Shown: piece by piece, positions 28,326 to 36,353 of the stretch
Layout of the letters: each line of letters starts with the position of its first letter
Numbering within the stretch: position 1 is the stretch's first letter
Source: Prevotella sp. BV3P1
GTDB taxonomy: Bacteria > Bacteroidota > Bacteroidia > Bacteroidales > Bacteroidaceae
Assembly: GCF_000479005.1 (NCBI RefSeq)
Contig: NZ_AWXC01000007.1
Location: 124,001 to 188,000 of the forward strand
Length of the DNA stretch: 64,000 nucleotides
Direction: 5' to 3'
The notes under the pieces: generated by a model
What the model was told of the DNA's origin: nothing
The model's input: only the letters and a program-made list of their open reading frames with translations
Databases searched by the model: none
Position numbers and translations under genes: made by a program

Positions 28326-28767
28326 ATTCGTCCAGGTAAAGGACGGTTGCCCCCGTCAGCTCCGTGTAGAGCAGGTCGTAATCGGAAGACAGGGCGAAGT
28401 TGTCGTCCGAGAGGTCATAGACGGAGAACACGTTGCCGACAAGCGGCAGGAGTTTATGGATAAAGGCTTCACGCTTCTCTTCCGGCACTTCATCGGAAAA
28501 CTCGTTCTCCACGACTTCGCGGAGGATGGCGTAACGGGAATAACGCAGCCCGCGCAGCAGCGTGTCCATAGCCAGTTCCTGCGCACCGTCGGCGGGATAG
28601 CCTTCGAGCCGAGCCTTTTCATACGTTTCAGCGGCACGGTCGGCGCGTTCCCGTATGAAAGCAGTGTCATCAGCCTGTTCAAACTTGTTCGTGCGGAGAT
28701 AGTCCAGCAGGTACAGACCGTAATAGGAAAAGTCGGCCTGACCCTCGTTTTTCTTCTTGTTGTTCAT
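28315..28767 (-). CDS. DUF1896 family protein
   Basis: 150 residues from the ATG at 28767 (MNNKKKNEG); the open frame extends further upstream, but that part is leader. Helical, acidic, with [15 protein letters not shown] and [19 protein letters not shown]1896 genes travel with the giant methylase/helicase in these elements; the overlap with it suggests the products act together. Function unknown. The start directly follows a copy of the shared leader motif, supporting the shorter form. Confidence 0.78.
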   Translation of the reverse strand: MNNKKKNEGQADFSYYGLYLLDYLRTNKFEQADDTAFIRERADRAAETYEKARLEGYPADGAQELAMDTLLRGLRYSRYAILREVVENEFSDEVPEEKREAFIHKLLPLVGNVFSVYDLSDDNFALSSDYDLLYTELTGATVLYLDEYGV

Positions 28768-28785
28768 TACTTTGAAGTTTAGTGG
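28768..28785 (-). promoter_or_regulatory. shared leader motif copy 3 (abuts DUF1896 start)
   Basis: Minus-strand CCACTAAACTTCAAAGTA directly followed by ATG. It differs from the mobA copy at a few central bases only. Confidence 0.5.
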
Positions 28786-28828
28786 ATTGATATTTAACGG
28801 GATAATCGGTTGAAAAAAGGAAGAAAAA

Positions 28829-28853
28829 GGCACTCGGTATCCCTCCGAGTGCC
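28829..28853 (-). terminator. terminator of the excision operon
   Basis: GGCACTCGG (28829-28837) pairs with CCGAGTGCC (28845-28853), 7-base loop, followed on the minus strand by a T-run. It lies about 80 bp after the topB stop and ends xis2c-xis2d-orf3-topB transcription before the DUF1896 gene. Confidence 0.82.
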
Positions 28854-28854
28854 A

Positions 28855-28870
28855 CCACTAAATCCAAAGT
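28855..28870 (+). promoter_or_regulatory. shared leader motif copy 4, reverse orientation, no clear gene
   Basis: CCACTAAATCCAAAGT is followed at once by an ATG on the plus strand that opens about 60 codons (MSVIRYRR...) antisense to the topB end. The reading frame looks non-genic. It may be a relic of an older gene start or a site where modules were joined. Confidence 0.45.
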
Positions 28871-28931
28871 ATGAGTGTAATCCGGTATCGAAGAACAATT
28901 CATTACTCTGAACAAGTGGCAAAGTTAGTGA

Positions 28932-31022
28932 TTATTTCCTTTTTTTCGGATAGGAAGACTTGCATTTCTTTTCCGGGAACACGAACGTCGTGTTATATTC
29001 CCCGTCAAAGGCGACTATGGCATCGAAGTTCTTGCCCTGCTTGCTCTTGAAGCCTTTGAGCAGCTTGGTGTGCCCGTCAGTGAGCAGGTCTTTTATTTCA
29101 TCATCGGACAGGGTGCGTCCCGCTTTCTGCCGGAACACGGGCAGTCCGCACTCCGTGTTGTCGCAACGTACCACCTTGCCGTAGAACCGCATCCTGCCCG
29201 TGCCGCACTTGGGACACGCGCAGCCGGAATCACGGCTGCCGAAGAGCTTGTCGCACGAGAGCAGTTCGGAAGTGATTTCCCGTGTGTACGCCTCTATCTC
29301 CTTGCGGAAGGTGTCGGCAGGCAGTTCCCCGCGCTCGATGCGTGCCAGCTCCTTTTCCCATTCGCCCGTCATGGCAACGTCGGCGATGCGCATCGTCTTC
29401 ACGACCGAGTAGAGGGCAAGCCCCTTTTCGGTAGGTACAAGCGACTTCTTGCAGCGTTCCATGTATCCCCGTTTGAAAAGCGTTTCGATAATCGCTGCAC
29501 GGGTAGCAGGCGTGCCAATGCCGCAGTCCTTCAAAGCCTGACGCAGCGCATCGTCCTCAATCTCCTTGCCTGCCGTTTCCATAGCGGACAGCAGGGTGGC
29601 TTCGGTATGCAGCGGTTTAGGCTTGGTCTTGCCCTCTGTGATGGAGGCAGCTTTCAGTGTCAGCGTGTCGCCTTCCTGCCAGCCGGGGATGATGGTTTCC
29701 TCTTTCTCTTCCTCGCCATAGACGGCACGCCACCCGGCTTGTTTGATGATGCTGCCTTTTGCCACGAACTCCGCTCCGGCACACTCCGCCGTAACAGTGG
29801 CGGTGTCTTTGACGCATTTTTCAGAGAAAGCCTCAATCATGCGTCCGGCAATCATCTGATAGACGGTATTATCTTCTTTGGAGAGGAACAGCGGTTTCTC
29901 GCCCGTGACGAGCAGGGCGTGGTGGTCCGTTACCTTGCCACCGTCCACGCTGCGGCGTGTAGGCATGGCTTTCGGATTGACTTTGCCTTTCCATTCGGGC
30001 AGGCTGCCGATGAAGGCGAGCAGCTTGGGTATTTCCACGAACACGTCTTCTGGGATGTAGCGGCTTCCTGTTCTTGGATAGGTGATGAGTTTCTTCTCGT
30101 AGAGCTTCTGTGCGATTTCAAGCGTCTGTTCTGCCGTGAAGCCGTGCTTGGCGTTGGCTTCCTTTTGGAGCGTGGTCAGGTCGTACAGAAGCGGAGTGTC
30201 CTCCGTCTTCTCCTTGCGTTCTGCTTTCGTGACAGTGGCTGTGCCTGCTTCCTTTACCTTATTGTATAGTTCCGTCGCCGGCTCTTTCTCTTTCCATTTC
30301 TCAGAAGAAGAGAATTTCACCACTTCGCCGTTGCCACCGTCAGTGGCAATATGGAGCTGCCAGAACGGTTCCACCGTGAAGCGGCGGTTCTCCCAATAGC
30401 GTACGCACACCATCGCCAACGTGGGCGTCTGCACCCGTCCGACGGAATATGTGCCGTGTCCAGCAGCGATGGAGAGTGCCTGCGTGCCGTTGATGCCCAC
30501 AAGCCAGTCGGATTCGCTCCGTGCTTTGGCAGTAAGATAGAGGTTGTCATACTTGCTTCCCGCTTCAAGGTTGCGCAGTCCCTCGCGGATAGCCTTGTCG
30601 GTGAGCGAGCTTATCCACAGGCGTACGAAAGGCGTAGTACATCCGATATAATGGTAGAGGTATCGGAAGATAAGCTCACCTTCGCGTCCTGCATCGGTCG
30701 CCACGATGATCTGCTCGCTTTCCTTGAAAAGACGGGCGATGATTTTTATCTGCGACACCACGCCGCTGTCGGGTTTGTAACCCTTCTCCGTTTTTTCCTG
30801 ACGGGGAATGAGCGTGAAGGTTTCGGGGATGACGGGCAGGTTGTCACGGACGAAGCCGCGTATGCCGTAGCCGTCGGGCATAGCAAGCTGGACAAGGTGT
30901 CCGAATGCCCATGTCACGGCACAGCCGCCTCCCTCGAAATATCCTTCCTCTCTCTTTGTCGCGCCCACGATGCGGGCGATCTCACGTGCCACGGATGGCT
31001 TTTCTGCAATGATTGTCTTCAT
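28932..31022 (-). CDS. exc: Exc, type IA topoisomerase (topoisomerase III, TopB)
   Basis: 696 residues from the ATG at 31022 (MKTIIAEKPSVAREIA); the frame runs to 31070 without family sequence. TOPRIM domain at the N-terminus (IIAEKPS, then DAGREGELIFRY near 105-116), active-site Tyr in ITYPRTGSRYIP (about 325-336), ATRAAIIETLFKRGY, and a C-terminal zinc-ribbon-like segment with paired cysteines (CACPKCG, CDNTECG). It is the exc gene of the CTnDOT excision operon; the topoisomerase activity of Exc is established for that element. A long leader with the shared motif precedes it. Confidence 0.93.
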   Translation of the reverse strand: MKTIIAEKPSVAREIARIVGATKREEGYFEGGGCAVTWAFGHLVQLAMPDGYGIRGFVRDNLPVIPETFTLIPRQEKTEKGYKPDSGVVSQIKIIARLFKESEQIIVATDAGREGELIFRYLYHYIGCTTPFVRLWISSLTDKAIREGLRNLEAGSKYDNLYLTAKARSESDWLVGINGTQALSIAAGHGTYSVGRVQTPTLAMVCVRYWENRRFTVEPFWQLHIATDGGNGEVVKFSSSEKWKEKEPATELYNKVKEAGTATVTKAERKEKTEDTPLLYDLTTLQKEANAKHGFTAEQTLEIAQKLYEKKLITYPRTGSRYIPEDVFVEIPKLLAFIGSLPEWKGKVNPKAMPTRRSVDGGKVTDHHALLVTGEKPLFLSKEDNTVYQMIAGRMIEAFSEKCVKDTATVTAECAGAEFVAKGSIIKQAGWRAVYGEEEKEETIIPGWQEGDTLTLKAASITEGKTKPKPLHTEATLLSAMETAGKEIEDDALRQALKDCGIGTPATRAAIIETLFKRGYMERCKKSLVPTEKGLALYSVVKTMRIADVAMTGEWEKELARIERGELPADTFRKEIEAYTREITSELLSCDKLFGSRDSGCACPKCGTGRMRFYGKVVRCDNTECGLPVFRQKAGRTLSDDEIKDLLTDGHTKLLKGFKSKQGKNFDAIVAFDGEYNTTFVFPEKKCKSSYPKKRK

Positions 31023-31045
31023 GCTGATTACTTTTTTATGAATTG

Positions 31046-31063
31046 TTACTTTGGATTTAGTGG
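31046..31063 (-). promoter_or_regulatory. shared leader motif copy 5 (upstream of exc/topB)
   Basis: Minus-strand CCACTAAATCCAAAGTAA, ending 23 bp before the topB ATG. A second GTAATC triplet set lies nearer the start. Confidence 0.5.
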
Positions 31064-31076
31064 TGGACACGGGATG

Positions 31077-32663
31077 TTACATCTTCATGCCCTTGTTGTT
31101 TTTCTTCTGAGGCTTCTCCTGCAGCTTTTGCTGTTTGTCGTCTTTCGGAGCGGTCTGCCCTTTCTGCAACGGCTCTTTCAGGTTCTTGGTCGCCTCGTTG
31201 GTCTTTCCTTCGCTGTTCACCGCCACCTGTGTGCGGCTCTCGTTGGACGGGGCGACCTTCTGCGCGTTGTCGGGGTTGGTGTCGTAGCGGTACGGACGTC
31301 CCTTCTCCGGGTTGAACTTGATGTACATCGTGGCGTGGAAACCTTGCTTGTCGGTCACGTTCTCCAGTTTGATAGCTTTGCCTGCCGCGTAATCGGCTTT
31401 CTGTTGGTCGGTGAAGTTCACGCCGCTCCATTTACTGATGGGGCGGATGCTGCCGTCGGCGTTCGTCCACGTGTTGCGGCGTTGCTCTTTCTGTGGGGCT
31501 GCGGAATTTTCCATGCCCTGAGCCTGTCCCTGCGTGGGATTGTTCTTGGCTTCCTGCGTTTGGGCGGTACGCGGCGACCTGCCGGTTCCCGGTACGAACT
31601 CCACGCCTCGCTGCTCGACGTTCACTTGAAGTGTGGTGACGAACTTCCTGCCGTCGTTGCGTTCGATGAGCTTGTCGCGCACGGGCAGCCCGGCACGCAG
31701 CATATCCTGCTCCTGCTTGGTGATTTCCGTCTTTCCGATGCGATCCGGTATGCGCACCTTGTTTGCCGGAATGTCCGTGATTTCATTCGTCTTGCGGTCT
31801 ATGCTGATGAACGAGGGGATGATTTCACCCGTTTCCCTGTCCACGATGTCCACGACCCTGCCGAGGTTGCCCGTTTCGCGCAGGTTCTTACGGTCTTCGT
31901 CCGAAAACTTGTGTTCCTTGTATTCATCGAGTTTCTGCTCCTTGCGGATGAAGTGCGGCACGAGGCTGACATTGCCTTCACCGTCCTTCTTGAAGGAAAG
32001 GCGGGCATCCAGTTCAAAAGCCTCGCCGCCGAACTTGGGCGACACTTTCACCAAATCGGACTTGCCGTAGTTGAGCATCTTCTGAAGGTCACCGGACTTT
32101 TCAAGGTCGTCATGTTTCACGCCCCATTTCTCTTCCAGCTCCTGCCAGTTGATTTTGCTCTCGTCGATGGGCTGGTAGCCCTGTCTGCCCTGCGTCTGTT
32201 GCGGGCTTTCCTGCTTCTTTTCCATTTCTTCCTGTTTTTGGTTTTCTTTGGGCTGCTCTTCCTGCTTTTGTTCCGTCTGCTCCGTCTTTCCGGCGGTCTG
32301 TTCTTCCTTCACCTGCTTTTCGTAGCCGGAAGTGTCCACCTTGTGGGGCGCAAGCAGTTCCTTGTTGGCTTCGGGGTCTTTCAGCAGGTCTTTCATCACC
32401 TCCATCAGTTTGTCGGCTTGGTCTGCTGCGACACGGTAGAAACCGAAGCGGCTGGGTTCCTTGCACTGCCGGAAGAAGTTTTTGAAGAAGTTGTCCAGCA
32501 CATCGCCGTGGCGGTCGAATTGCAGGAAACTCTGCGCGTTCTCCGCTTTCGCGGGGGTACGCTTGGGGGAACCGTCGGCATCCAGCCCGGCTACCACGCT
32601 GATTTCGCCCGTCTTCTCGTCACGGACTATCAGCACGTCCTTTTCGCTTTTTTTCTTTGCCAT
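31077..32663 (-). CDS. Orf3 of the excision operon, DUF3945 protein
   Basis: 528 residues. Conserved N-terminal part (about 1-100, FLQFDRHGDVLDNFFKNFFRQC), a Gln/Glu/Lys-rich disordered linker (about 112-165), then DUF3945 repeats (about 170-430), including TGRSPRTAQTQ and ADYAAGKAIKLENV, and a basic Gln/Lys-rich tail. It lies in the orf3 place of CTnDOT between xis2d and exc. Molecular role not established. Confidence 0.82.
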   Translation of the reverse strand: MAKKKSEKDVLIVRDEKTGEISVVAGLDADGSPKRTPAKAENAQSFLQFDRHGDVLDNFFKNFFRQCKEPSRFGFYRVAADQADKLMEVMKDLLKDPEANKELLAPHKVDTSGYEKQVKEEQTAGKTEQTEQKQEEQPKENQKQEEMEKKQESPQQTQGRQGYQPIDESKINWQELEEKWGVKHDDLEKSGDLQKMLNYGKSDLVKVSPKFGGEAFELDARLSFKKDGEGNVSLVPHFIRKEQKLDEYKEHKFSDEDRKNLRETGNLGRVVDIVDRETGEIIPSFISIDRKTNEITDIPANKVRIPDRIGKTEITKQEQDMLRAGLPVRDKLIERNDGRKFVTTLQVNVEQRGVEFVPGTGRSPRTAQTQEAKNNPTQGQAQGMENSAAPQKEQRRNTWTNADGSIRPISKWSGVNFTDQQKADYAAGKAIKLENVTDKQGFHATMYIKFNPEKGRPYRYDTNPDNAQKVAPSNESRTQVAVNSEGKTNEATKNLKEPLQKGQTAPKDDKQQKLQEKPQKKNNKGMKM

Positions 32664-32683
32664 TTGAAAAATGTTTTAATGGG

Positions 32684-33034
32684 TTATTTTTGAAAGAAAT
32701 TATGGATACGAGCCTTGTAGAAGGCTATATCTTCTTTTTTGAAGTCCTTTACGTGTCCGGAAAGGAACGTCAGCACGTCCTCCTCGCTGTAATAGGTCTT
32801 TTTGCCGAGCGTCTTATACGGCAACGCGCCGATGCTGCGGTAACGTTGCAAGGTGCGCTTGCTGATCTGGAGCAGCATACAGAGGTCTTGGTTGTCGAAC
32901 ATCCTGATACGTTCTATCGGGTTCGGGGCTTTGCCGGACGGCTGCAAGGAGAGCAGCAGTTCGTCCTGACGGTCAAGCCGTTCCATCAGTTTCTGCATCC
33001 AGCTCTCGAAATTGTTTCGGGTAAGCAGTTCCAT
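32684..33034 (-). CDS. xis2d: Xis2d-like excisionase, MerR-type HTH
   Basis: 116 residues with a MerR/excisionase-type winged helix (about 50-92: DLCMLLQISKRTLQRYRSIGALPYKTLGKKTYY). In CTnDOT, Xis2c and Xis2d are needed with IntDOT and Exc for excision and also regulate the tra operon. It starts 3 bp after xis2c and is 20 bp before orf3. The symbol rests on operon order and fold. Confidence 0.83.
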   Translation of the reverse strand: MELLTRNNFESWMQKLMERLDRQDELLLSLQPSGKAPNPIERIRMFDNQDLCMLLQISKRTLQRYRSIGALPYKTLGKKTYYSEEDVLTFLSGHVKDFKKEDIAFYKARIHNFFQK

Positions 33035-33037
33035 ACG

Positions 33038-33397
33038 TCACGTCCTCCTTCCTTTGGGTTTGCTGCCGCCCGTGCGCAGCGTATGGTTGCGTTTCAGTTC
33101 CGTAGGTGTTGCCGCATCCTCAACTATGGTGCAGTCCGCAAGCAGGCGGTCGATTTCTGACTGGCGGTAACGGCACTTGCCGCGCAGCACCACATAGCCG
33201 ATGCGATGCTCGCTGCGCATACGCTGGAGGGTGCGGGTACTCACGTTCAACAGGTGCGCCGCCTCACGGGTGTTGAGCAACCTGTCTGCGAATTTTTCCT
33301 TTCTTTCGCCGGAAACGGCACGCACGTGTGCCGCTATCTCGGCTATCTGTTCCGTCAATACGGTGAAAGCGGAACTTTCCATCGTTATTACTTTCAT
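33038..33397 (-). CDS. xis2c: Xis2c-like excisionase, HTH
   Basis: 119 residues from the ATG at 33397 (MKVITMESSAF); upstream codons to 33445 are non-conserved. The excisionase-type helix-turn-helix is at about 45-85 (LLNTREAAHLLNVSTRTLQRMRSEHRIGYVVLRGKCRY), followed by a basic tail (PKGRRT). First gene of the excision operon and the known target of RteC activation in CTnDOT. A perfect inverted repeat 69 bp upstream is a candidate operator. Confidence 0.83.
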   Translation of the reverse strand: MKVITMESSAFTVLTEQIAEIAAHVRAVSGERKEKFADRLLNTREAAHLLNVSTRTLQRMRSEHRIGYVVLRGKCRYRQSEIDRLLADCTIVEDAATPTELKRNHTLRTGGSKPKGRRT

Positions 33398-33465
33398 ATT
33401 CAGTCCTTTCTTTTGGTTTCTGCGGCAAAATTCGGCAATAAACAAAAGGGGCCTTAACAGCTCAC

Positions 33466-33480
33466 TACGTGTCTCACGTA
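33466..33480. promoter_or_regulatory. TACGTG-TCT-CACGTA inverted repeat, candidate RteC operator
   Basis: Perfect 6-3-6 inverted repeat in the 207-bp region between the divergent xis2c and HTH genes, centred about 75 bp upstream of the xis2c start. RteC is known to bind an inverted repeat upstream of xis2c in CTnDOT; matching this site to it is inference. Confidence 0.5.
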
Positions 33481-33572
33481 AGATTTTTATCGGAAATGGC
33501 TCCGTAACCCGGACAGACGGCGCAACATACAGCCTTTCAGCGGGAAACGATATGTGTTCACGGGGACAGCGT

Positions 33573-33580
33573 TACCTTTG
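33573..33580 (+). promoter_or_regulatory. -7 box before the plus-strand HTH gene
   Basis: TACCTTTG matches TAnnTTTG, 24 bp before the ATG at 33605. A -33 TTTG is not evident. Confidence 0.5.
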
Positions 33581-33604
33581 CGGCAAATCTGAAATGTTTT
33601 GAAT

Positions 33605-33898
33605 ATGGAAATTGTATCTATCGAGAAAAAGACCTTCGAGATGATGGTGGCATCCTTCAACGCCCTCTCGGAGAAGGTTGCCGCCCTGAGGCGCAAGAGC
33701 GACGGAGGGCGGCTGGAAAGGTGGCTCACGGGCGAGGAAGTCTGCGGGCAGTTGAGAATCAGCCCGCGCACGTTGCAGACGTTGCGCGACAAGCGGCTTA
33801 TCGGCTACTCGCAGATAAACCGCAGGTTCTATTACAAGCCGGAAGAAGTCAGAAGGCTGATTCCGCTTATCGGCACGCTCTATCCCGGCGGCAGGTAA
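33605..33898 (+). CDS. small excisionase-like HTH protein
   Basis: 97 residues from the ATG at 33605 (MEIVSIEKKTFEMM); a TTG two codons earlier is less likely. An N-terminal helix with heptad character (FNALSEKVAALRRK) precedes a MerR/excisionase-type HTH (about 43-85, WLTGEEVCGQLRISPRTLQTLRDKRLIGY). It is the same fold class as Xis2c and Xis2d but transcribed divergently. Probably a regulator of the excision or transfer genes; target unknown. Confidence 0.75.
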   Translation: MEIVSIEKKTFEMMVASFNALSEKVAALRRKSDGGRLERWLTGEEVCGQLRISPRTLQTLRDKRLIGYSQINRRFYYKPEEVRRLIPLIGTLYPGGR

Positions 33899-33912
33899 TC
33901 TTATTATTCACC

Positions 33913-33928
33913 CACTGAATCCAAAGTT
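33913..33928 (+). promoter_or_regulatory. shared leader motif copy 6 (abuts second HTH gene start)
   Basis: CACTGAATCCAAAGTT directly followed by ATG, as at mobA and DUF1896. Confidence 0.5.
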
Positions 33929-34234
33929 ATGATGAACGAGAACAACGATGTTTTTACACTGGAGAACGAGCCGCTTGCCACCGTGGTACAGAATATGCGC
34001 AAAGGCTCTAAATGGCTCTCCACATTTTTGGAAAGTTACCGTCCGCCGCTGGACGGGGAACGTTACCTGACGGACAGAGAGGTGGCGGAGCTGCTCCGTG
34101 TGAGCCGCCGTACCTTGCAGGAATACCGCAACAACAGAGTGCTGCCTTTTATCCTTTTAGGAGGAAAGGTGCTTTACCCCGAATCGGGATTGCGTGAACT
34201 GTTGGAGGCGAATTACCGCAAGCCGCTGGAATAA
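33929..34234 (+). CDS. second small excisionase-like HTH protein
   Basis: 101 residues. N-terminal helical segment, then the HTH (about 47-85, YLTDREVAELLRVSRRTLQEYRNNRVLPFILLGGKVLY). It follows the first HTH gene by 30 bp in the same direction and shares its architecture, so the two probably arose by duplication and may form a heteromer. A strong terminator follows. Confidence 0.75.
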   Translation: MMNENNDVFTLENEPLATVVQNMRKGSKWLSTFLESYRPPLDGERYLTDREVAELLRVSRRTLQEYRNNRVLPFILLGGKVLYPESGLRELLEANYRKPLE

Positions 34235-34252
34235 AAGAAGCATGAAAACGAA

Positions 34253-34295
34253 AAAAGGAAACGGACAACCCATTTCGAGTTGTCCGTTTCCTTTT
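34253..34295. terminator. bidirectional terminator between convergent genes
   Basis: A 17-bp perfect stem, AAAAGGAAACGGACAAC (34253-34269) with its complement at 34279-34295, has a 9-base loop and A/T runs on both sides. It serves the HTH pair from the left and the int/RhuM-like pair from the right. Confidence 0.9.
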
Positions 34296-34314
34296 GTTTC
34301 GTCTATATGTATGT

Positions 34315-34677
34315 TCAGCAATACCCGGCTTTCCCGTTCTGTATGAACATCACGTATGCCTGTCGCTTTTCTTTCGAGAGAGCTTTACCCACCAGCCACG
34401 TGCGGAACACGTGCGTGCAGTAGGTGTTCAATCTGAAAGCGATGGGGATGATGATCTCAAGCGAGTAAACATCCGCATACAGACCGTTTTCAAGCTGAAT
34501 GTAGCGGCATACTTCGTAGTCACTCAACACATCCGCTTTGAGGATGGCTTTGATGGCGGCGTTCACTGTCGGGACACCCGTGTGGAACAGTCCGGCGATT
34601 TCTCCGGCGGTCATCCATATCTCGTTACCGGTTACGCTGACGGCCTTGTCCTCTATAATGATTATGTCACGTTTCAT
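34315..34677 (-). CDS. RhuM-like protein of the transposon
   Basis: 120 residues from the ATG at 34677 (MKRDIIIIEDKAVSV). It has WMTAGEIAGLFHTGVPTVNAAI, a probable HTH, and LYADVYSLEIIIPIAFRLNT then FRTWL, the pattern of RhuM/Fic-associated DNA-binding-like proteins, but only their N-terminal domain. It follows intDOT by 13 bp, so it is probably co-transcribed with it. Function unknown. Confidence 0.65.
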   Translation of the reverse strand: MKRDIIIIEDKAVSVTGNEIWMTAGEIAGLFHTGVPTVNAAIKAILKADVLSDYEVCRYIQLENGLYADVYSLEIIIPIAFRLNTYCTHVFRTWLVGKALSKEKRQAYVMFIQNGKAGYC

Positions 34678-34690
34678 GGCTTCTCTTTTT

Positions 34691-35926
34691 TTAGATGGTG
34701 CAACCCGCAAATTCTTCGATTTGGTTCAATCTTGCGGCAAGGTGCTCCATGTCTTGATTGAGCTTCTCTTTGGTTATTTTCGCGTATATCTGCGTTGTCT
34801 TTATGCTCTTGTGTCCCAGCATGGAACTGACCGTTTCGATGGGTACGCCGTTGGAGAGGAACACCGTCGTGGCTGCCGTGTGACGGCTTTGATGCCATGT
34901 GATATGCTTGGTGATACCGCAACGCTTGGCGACGGCACGGATTCCGGCAAGGCACGTGTTGTAGTGGGGAACAGGGAAAATCCTGCCGTTTTCGCATAGC
35001 CCACGGTATTTGTCGATGATGCGCTTCGCTATGTCAAGCATACGGATGTTGGACACCACACCCGTCTTCTGGCGGTTGATGTTTATCCACTCGTGTTCGT
35101 CAAAGTAGGTGCGGATATTCTCTTCCGTCAGGTTGCGCATATCGGCGAACGACAAGCCCGTGAAGGCACAGAACAGGTATAAATCACGATACAGTTCCTG
35201 CTTCGCATTCTTCAGCTTACCTTCCATCAGCAGGCGGATTTCATCTTTCGTCAGAAAGCTGCGGGTCGTTTCCTCCTTCTTGATTTCATACTCGCGGAAC
35301 GGGTCGCGCGTGAGCCACTCATTGTTGATGGCGATGAACACCATCGTCCGAAGCGGGCAGACATACAGCCACACGGTGTTGGTGCAGCAATGTTTGTCCG
35401 TGCGCAGGAACATTTCAAAATCGGAAATGAAAGCGGGTGTAAGCTCTTTCAGGGCAATGTCCTTCACATGGTAGCGGATGGTGAGAAACTCTTGCAGGTG
35501 CTTGTAAACAATCTTGTACTTGTCAAACGTGCCTTTGGCTTTCATGCCTGCCTCCACCTGCTTGGCATAGTCCTCGTTGTGTTGCCGGAACACCTGCAAC
35601 AGCGTGTGGTAGCGGTGTTCCAGTCCGAGAAAGGCGTTTTTCACCTTTTCCGCAGTGACGAAGTTGTCACGCTCCATGATTTCCTGATAGTGCTTGTTGA
35701 TGCGTACGCGCATCTTGTCGAGCATACGGTTCGTTTCGAGTGCAGCCGTGCTTCTGCCCGTGACACGTCCACCTTTGGTATCCCACAGCTTGGGATCGAC
35801 GGTCAGTTTGCAGCTGAACTGTGTCTGGCTTCCGTCCACCGTGATACGTCCCATGACGGGTACTGTCCCGTCCTTTTTCACTACCTGACGTTTGAGGTAG
35901 TAGATAACTGAAAATGTACTCTTCAT
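34691..35926 (-). CDS. int: IntDOT-type tyrosine recombinase
   Basis: 411 residues from the ATG at 35926 (MKSTFSVIYYLKRQ), the length of IntDOT. It has an N-terminal arm-binding region, a core-binding SAM-like domain (about 100-200) and a C-terminal catalytic domain. The usual first catalytic Arg in the TGLR motif is Ser here (FTGLSFADM), as known for IntDOT. The remaining residues are present: HQSRHTAATTV (His/Arg box), LGHKSIKTT (second His) and the nucleophilic Tyr in TQIYAKI. It integrates and excises the element at GTAnnTTTGC cores. Confidence 0.95.
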   Translation of the reverse strand: MKSTFSVIYYLKRQVVKKDGTVPVMGRITVDGSQTQFSCKLTVDPKLWDTKGGRVTGRSTAALETNRMLDKMRVRINKHYQEIMERDNFVTAEKVKNAFLGLEHRYHTLLQVFRQHNEDYAKQVEAGMKAKGTFDKYKIVYKHLQEFLTIRYHVKDIALKELTPAFISDFEMFLRTDKHCCTNTVWLYVCPLRTMVFIAINNEWLTRDPFREYEIKKEETTRSFLTKDEIRLLMEGKLKNAKQELYRDLYLFCAFTGLSFADMRNLTEENIRTYFDEHEWININRQKTGVVSNIRMLDIAKRIIDKYRGLCENGRIFPVPHYNTCLAGIRAVAKRCGITKHITWHQSRHTAATTVFLSNGVPIETVSSMLGHKSIKTTQIYAKITKEKLNQDMEHLAARLNQIEEFAGCTI

Positions 35927-36268
35927 CGTCCTTAATTTTTTTAGGTTCAAAATTAGTCGGTGAAGAATCCTTCGTCAGTACGCAAAACACGGAGGAACGA
36001 CGCAATCTTTTTCCGTAACCGGATTTGTTGCGTGAGTTGTCGGTAACTCACTATATCACAATGCCTTGTTTTGCCATTCGCACCCATTTTGTTACCTATA
36101 TGGTGTGGTTACGAACAAGTAACGTAGCGACGTCTTGACTTGGCTTCGGCAAGGATTATGGTGGCGTTGGAAATAATCGGCAGCTTAAATGAAACCTCTG
36201 TAAATCAAATCTATTACTACATTCTTCCGCATTCCACTTTTTTGTAGTAACTTTGTAAGATAAAAAAC
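35927..36268. other. transposon terminal non-coding region beside int
   Basis: About 340 bp without a gene between intDOT and the presumed junction. It contains short direct and inverted repeats (for example GTTGCGTGAGTTGTCGGTAACTCAC), as expected for arm-type binding sites of IntDOT and Xis proteins. GTAACTTTGT at 36247-36256 is one mismatch from the core consensus and is an alternative core. Confidence 0.5.
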
Positions 36269-36295
36269 TTATATTTGCATGGTAAGCAAACCTGT
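36269..36295. other. candidate attachment junction (IntDOT core pair)
   Basis: TTATATTTGC (36269-36278) and an inverted partner GCAAACCTGT (36286-36295) flank exactly 7 bases, ATGGTAA. The TTTGC/GCAAA pair around a 7-bp overlap is the geometry of IntDOT core sites. The left half is one mismatch from GTAnnTTTGC. It also contains a -7 box (TATATTTG), so it may serve as promoter for the next gene. Confidence 0.5.
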
Positions 36296-36353
36296 TTCAG
36301 TAAAGATTGAAGGTGGTTTTGACAATAGTTTTATAAAATAAAAAAGTGACGGT

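Noticed and set aside
36247..36256. GTAACTTTGT as the transposon attachment core
   Set aside because: It lacks an inverted partner at 7-bp spacing; kept only as a second choice to 36269-36295.
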